Assembly (NCBI GenBank): GCA_028551475.1
Contig: CM052354.1
Location: forward strand, 26,869,258-26,933,257
DNA: 64,000 nucleotides
Source of the DNA: Casuarina equisetifolia
Lineage: Eukaryota > Streptophyta > Magnoliopsida > Fagales > Casuarinaceae
Reading direction: 5' to 3'
Part shown: piece by piece, positions 59,078 to 64,000 of the stretch
How the letters are laid out: each line of letters opens with the position of its first letter
Position numbering within the stretch: position 1 is the stretch's first letter
Made by a program: the position numbers and the translations under genes
Notes under the pieces: model-generated
What the model saw: only the letters and a program-made list of their open reading frames with translations
What the model was told of the DNA's origin: nothing
Database searches by the model: none

Positions 59078-62000
59078 CTACCAAGGTTTCAGGTCAGCCA
59101 CTGGACCCGCAGTCCAGTTTAATATCTTCTCACCAGGCTTTAAGTAAATACTCTTGTCATGCGGCAACTTTCGTGCCAGTCCATTTAGAACTTGGTGGAA
59201 GGCATCTCCCGGTTGAGCAGGTTGTGGAAACAACATTGCCTGTTTCATTGAAGGGTTAGCAAGCAATCTCTGTTTCCTCAATATTACATCTAATGGGATT
59301 GATGTGAGGGTGGTGTCCAAGTCCGGAACATCTTTCTCAGCCACAAAAACCCCAATTTCTTCCCATGGGATTGCATCAGCAAAAGGTAGAACAATGTCAT
59401 CTGCTATGATAACAGGGATGCAACCAAATATCACCGCTTCTACCAATCTCGGGCTCCATGGAGCCCAGCCAAGGGGACACAAACAAAATATAGCTCGTTG
59501 CATGTCCTCATAGTATGTGGTTGGATGTTCTGTGGATATGTCAAACAGTGGATTGTCCTTAAAGTTCTCCCACACTGCTGCACGCGCACCTCTGTGAAAT
59601 TGTAAATCAATGTTAGATTCAAATAAGCTCATCCAGAAAGGACAGATTTTGGCATGTTTTGACTTGAATGATTTAATCTATTTCATGTTTGGATCATTAG
59701 ACAAAATATGGACCATTTACGATTCTTTTCTGCTTAAGATAAAACTAGAATAGAATTCCATTTATTGTGCTATGATTTGTTTCCCTTTTGACTTACAGTT
59801 TTCATAATAACTTCTGAGAACAACCATTCCATATTTGAATGTTACAATGTTTCTAATTTAGTCATATGGAAAAATCAGCTGATCAACACCTGTCCAAATA
59901 CTAAAATTATTACCATAAATTCTCACCTCTCAATCTAATTGAAAGGACGTATCTATGGTTGTTTACCCTATTGACTTCGCTTTTATCAAAGTTTTGACAC
60001 GACCATTCTTGATAGTGGATTTTGAATGTGTTATGCTTGTAATTTCATGATATGGTGAAAATCTTGTGTCGACATCCTGCCCTTATAAACATAAAAGCAT
60101 CCTTACACATTCAATCTATTTAAAGATGCATTTGAGGCCTAAAATACTAAGTAAAGCGAATGAAAAGCCTTAGATGTGCAAACACCTTCCTGTTGAATGA
60201 AAGTTTAGAATAAAATACCTTGCATAATAACCACCTTCTGGGTCATTTCCTACATCATAGAACAATCCTCGAAAGTAGACAAATATAGACCTAGGAATTT
60301 TCTCAGGAATCAGGTGGGCTTGCATTTTCTGCGGAGGAGCATATGGAGGAATCGTAATTGAACCCTCTTTTAAGCAGACATGATTCCGTTGTCCAAAAGT
60401 CTGAACCAATGTAGCACGTTGGAGCAATGGAAGAATTCCTCTTTCAATCGCCTTCTCCTCCTGCAACAGTTTAGTTCAATTCGGTGTCATCAGAGACAAA
60501 ATAATGATAAGGGGACAATTAACTTGCCAACAAACAACAATCATAGCAACAAATGGTGACATTTAAATGCATTATAAACAGTTAAGCTCTCAACACATTC
60601 TTACTTGATAATGGAAGCATGCTCCAAAGTCATGAGGCACTAAGAAAAAGTGATCAGCCCCTTCTGTCCGATTCCAGTAAGGCCAGTTAGAAGAAATGAG
60701 CTGTATCGCACTTCTCATCATCCGAGGTGACTTAAAAGGCAAAGGAAGGCCATTTGGTGTCAGGTCACAAGTTGTATATACAGGGGTATAAAACCAATCA
60801 GCTTCTTCAGGATTAAGCGTTCGAACAGGGCTTGATAAGAGAAACCGATGCATAAAGATCTCAGCTGCAAACATGTGGGTGAGGCATCTTGCATCCTTTT
60901 GCAGAATCTTCTTGTTGTACTTACTTGGAAGCTCATATACAAAAACTTTCAACCTTCCCACTGGATCATCTTCTAAGACGTCACCAGCACTACCTACATA
61001 ATTTTGAGATCTCAAGTTTTGAGTACCATAGAAAGAAAATATCAAGTAGTTTCCAAACACTTAACATAGTCTATTATTTAATGGGACAATTGCAACGCAG
61101 GACAAGAGATGAGAAAAACTTAAGGCTTCAAAAACTTTAAAATTTTAGACGTGGGAAGTTCGTACATTGTCACAATACACTATACTTGGGAAGTTTTCCG
61201 TGAGCAGCATTCTATTTAAGAAACCTGCTATGATGCATTTATTTCAGTCTGTTCTTCAAGACAATGAAAGTAAACGCTCAGCAACAATATAAATCACAAG
61301 AATATTCAGAGACTAGGATTTTCTATACAAACTTACTGTTTCAATCTTGAAACAGGTTTCATGAACTATCACTTTTTCCCTCATAAGAATAGGGTGAGAA
61401 TGAAATATTTAGATTCAAAATCCAGATACAGGTACAAGTATTACTAAGAAGAAGAAAAAAGGATCATATAAGCATACCAAATGAAACACATGAGACCGAG
61501 ACCGGTTTGAACATCTAATTGTAATAATTTAATAAGGAGTTGAACCAAAAAGCCCCCACCTTCAGATTCCTTTACCTTTATACTGAGTCAACTTTGGCTT
61601 AGGTAGAGGTTAGACGTTTAAAACACAGTTCCATGGTAGATCTAGATAGTAACTTCCAATGCAGATCGTTGCTCCTTGATACTGACAACAAACATATGCC
61701 TTTCTTGTCTACTTAACCAACCATTATACCTCCAAAATTTAATAGGTCATTTTTTTATAACTTCAACCCCCAGTAACTTGGCCAAGTTACTTGACAATAT
61801 GAATCCTCTCTATAGAGACCCAGCTTTAACCACATATTCCTCCCGAGTGCAAACTAAAAATGCATAAATTATAATTTTGACTGACCTCTCTTGGCACCCA
61901 ACCTTACTGTTTCCTATCTCTTACTTCTTTCTACAGCATCAGACGTGTAATATTTGCAACTCCTTATTTTCTACCTTCCATAAATATCCCAATGTCTCTC

Positions 62001-62591
62001 ATTCTACATAACCATTGATCATTGCTTCACCCTCACTAGGACAAAATTACGGCTTCAAGTCTAGACAGGTGAGGTTAGAGTGACAAGCACATTTGGAACA
62101 CAAATCCAGTTCCAAACGAGCTTCAGCAGGGCCAAAGAGCAGCAGAATATGTTCCCCTTAGATACCTTTCTTAGCTTTCTGGATACTACTCGGACATCTT
62201 GCCAAGCTTTCTAGCAAACCAAATGCGAGATTTAACTCAAATCTAGACTGGATCCTAACAATCTTCCAAACCAGAAGTGGACTAACCGGACAGAGGAAAA
62301 TCCTAAAAAACCATTAATCAAAAACCGAAATTCAAACGACGAGACCAGTATAACACGGCTAAATCAAAGCCCCTAATCAACTGAATCACAAAATGAAACA
62401 AAAATATAGAATAGGTAAACCCAAAAAGAGAGATGTAGAATTCAGCAAAACCGAATAAAGGAGAGAAAAATCAAGGAAATCCCACCTGAAATTCGTTCAG
62501 TGGGTTGGGTCCGGCCCTGCTCTGCCGCATCAATCCTCAAAATGAAGGCGGCACAAAGAAGCCCAATAAAACTCCAATTCCAAATTTTCAT
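59078..62591 (-). CDS. IRX10L: IRX10/GUT-type GT47 glycosyltransferase (xylan backbone synthesis)
   Basis: Four exons on the minus strand: 62591-62486, 60993-60605, 60460-60219 and 59591-59078, GT-AG, 416 residues, matching the family (about 415). The signal sequence is WSFIGLLCAAFILRIDA. The exostosin/GT47 domain follows: GRLKVFVYELPSKYNKKI, EEADWFYTPVYTTCDLTPNG, HFFLVPHDFGACFHYQ, FVYFRGLFYDVGNDPEGGYY, then CLCPLGWAPWSPRLVEAVIF and GCIPVIIADDIVLPFADAIP. The end NWTAGPVADLKPW is typical. IRX10 and IRX10-like act in the Golgi with IRX9/IRX14 to elongate the beta-1,4-xylan backbone of secondary walls. Intron 1 is 1.5 kb. The exon 1 start is supported by the signal peptide and the PTERISG junction. 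Paralogue choice (IRX10 or IRX10L) is uncertain. Confidence 0.95.
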
Positions 62592-64000
62592 TCTCCCTTC
62601 TTTCCTTTTCCAGTAAGTTTTTGTCTGTCAATCAAATGCCCTGACTCTCTTCTCTCAGAAGAAGCGAAGTTCAAAGAAACGCAAGGAAAGATTGAAGGGT
62701 ACTTCAGGGTACGACCCAAAGAAGACGAGAAGAAGAATAAAGAACACAGTAAGAACTTCGTGGGAGTAACCTAAAGTAGGCTTTGTTTCAGCAGCTGAGT
62801 GAGTTTGTAGAGAACTAAAGGGTAGATTTGACGAAAGAAAACTAATTGTTTTTGTTTCGAGCCACCGTCAATGGTGTTTGATAAGGAGTCCCTCTCATGC
62901 TGTACCAGCTCCCAACTCTGCTCCGCCAACCCTCAACCAGCTCTACGGATCTTCATCCTTTTTACGACAATAGTTTAACTTTTTAAACAATATTAAAGTT
63001 GCTTTTTAAAACTCTGTCGGCAAGTATTTTGTCGTCGTTACCTAAATTCTCCATGATTATCATTACCAAATGGTATAGCAAATGTTACACAGAGAGAGAG
63101 AGAGAGAGCACTAATCTACCTGTCATTTGCCATCTTGCCATTTCTCGTTGACCAAGCGTGTACTCATTCTTATATTCCACACCTACTTTCCCCCCAAAAA
63201 ATATGATAGTGCTGGACGCCTGCTGGATTCCGATTCGGACTTCATAAAACAAAGAAATGAGATAGTTTCCCGGAAAATTACAGCGATTTATGGCAGGAAT
63301 CGTCCTACATTGGTATGGCTAATTCAAAAACTTTTAACTTTCCCGTGTTCATCTATTCGTATATGGGCGGCAAGAGAATGCAACTTGTAAAGAGCATGCA
63401 GGAAACAGTGAAAAGTGAACTGGGAAGCAAGCAGCAAGCACATGTGTTCCGAAGCCCTGTCCCTAGTCTAAGGTTTCATCGGCCCATGTTTTCTCTCATG
63501 GATTTGGCAACCAGCATGCCCGCAATCTGAATCAGACGAAGCCCGACATGAGTGTCTTGGGCTTATTTTAAGGCCGACAGTGGTTGAGTCATTAATGTGT
63601 TGACCCCTCAATATCAGCCATTTTGAAGACGTTGAGTAGTCGCAACTAACTTAAGATACGACATGGCCACCATGCCGTGACTATCGGAGACGTCGAATCA
63701 GAGGAAGATGCATGTTGTCTCTTTTGTATGTGGCTCGGATCTACCGAGCGCAGGAAATCAGGGACCGGATAAGGAGTAGAAAACGTTAAGAGAGACTGCA
63801 GATTTTCTGTGGAAAAAGGTGAACAGGAACGCATATCATGCTTGGCTCGTGACTCTTTTTCTCCAATCTACCAACTACGTATCAAACAAGCAGCTCCATC
63901 ACTGGACATTTCGTGCACATGAGACAGCAGGTATATCATGTCAAAGTTTTGGAAGAAACCCAGGCATCTTACCTCCAATAATTTGGCTGAAGAGTAACCC
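62592..64000. other. GT47 upstream region and end of window
   Basis: The first few hundred bases should hold the GT47 promoter and 5' UTR. An AG dinucleotide microsatellite (nine units) lies at 63091-63108. ORFs up to 87 residues are present without recognisable domains. No gene supported up to the window edge. Confidence 0.4.
63091..63108. repeat. (AG)9 microsatellite
   Basis: Uninterrupted AG repeat. Likely polymorphic. Confidence 0.9.

Overview
The window is nuclear DNA from a flowering plant, most likely a dicot. Most genes have several GT-AG introns, the intergenic DNA is AT-rich, plant LTR retrotransposons are present, and the gene set is plant-specific (oleosin, PLS-type PPR protein, CRUMPLED LEAF, IRX10-like xylan synthase, chloroplast-type rubredoxin). 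I reassembled eleven protein-coding genes by joining exons; every joined frame stays open, and product lengths match the families where I know the usual length.

Layout. 0-6 kb: an intronless oleosin and an 11-exon AP-1 mu adaptin, both +. 7-12.3 kb: a large imperfect inverted repeat made of two 5'-truncated, decayed copia elements facing outward. 13.5-16.4 kb: calnexin (-), sharing a 400-bp divergent promoter with a PPR gene (+, 16.8-18.7 kb); the promoter holds a consensus ER-stress element. 19.3-19.9 kb: a small B12D/NDUFA4-like predicted mitochondrial protein (-). 20-26 kb: diverged direct repeats, a decayed coding fragment, and a solo LTR with an exact target-site duplication. 27.5-33.4 kb: a short-chain dehydrogenase and the succinate dehydrogenase assembly factor SDHAF2, both +.

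33.5-50 kb is repeat-dominated. It holds a five-unit tandem array (unit about 0.83-1.0 kb, 35.3-39.8 kb) and a complete but coding-dead Ty1/copia element (41291-48413, target-site duplication TGTTG). A second, unrelated solo LTR (duplication GTATA) is nested in its 3' LTR. 50.5-62.6 kb is genic again: an At4g14100-like secreted protein (+), the plastid protein CRL (+), a membrane-anchored rubredoxin (-) and an IRX10/GUT-type GT47 xylan synthase (-). No gene was recognised in the last 1.4 kb.

The genes do not form one pathway. They cover ER folding, vesicle coats, oil bodies, mitochondrial complex II assembly, plastids and cell-wall xylan. From memory, several match two Arabidopsis chromosome 5 neighbourhoods (near At5g51010-51040 and At5g61790-61840), so the window looks like an ancestral block expanded by transposons. 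I found no evidence for a wholly new biological system. The most notable structures are the copia palindrome, the nested LTRs with exact duplications, the tandem array and the ERSE-bearing divergent promoter. Exon boundaries were inferred by eye from splice sites and reading frame, without transcript data.
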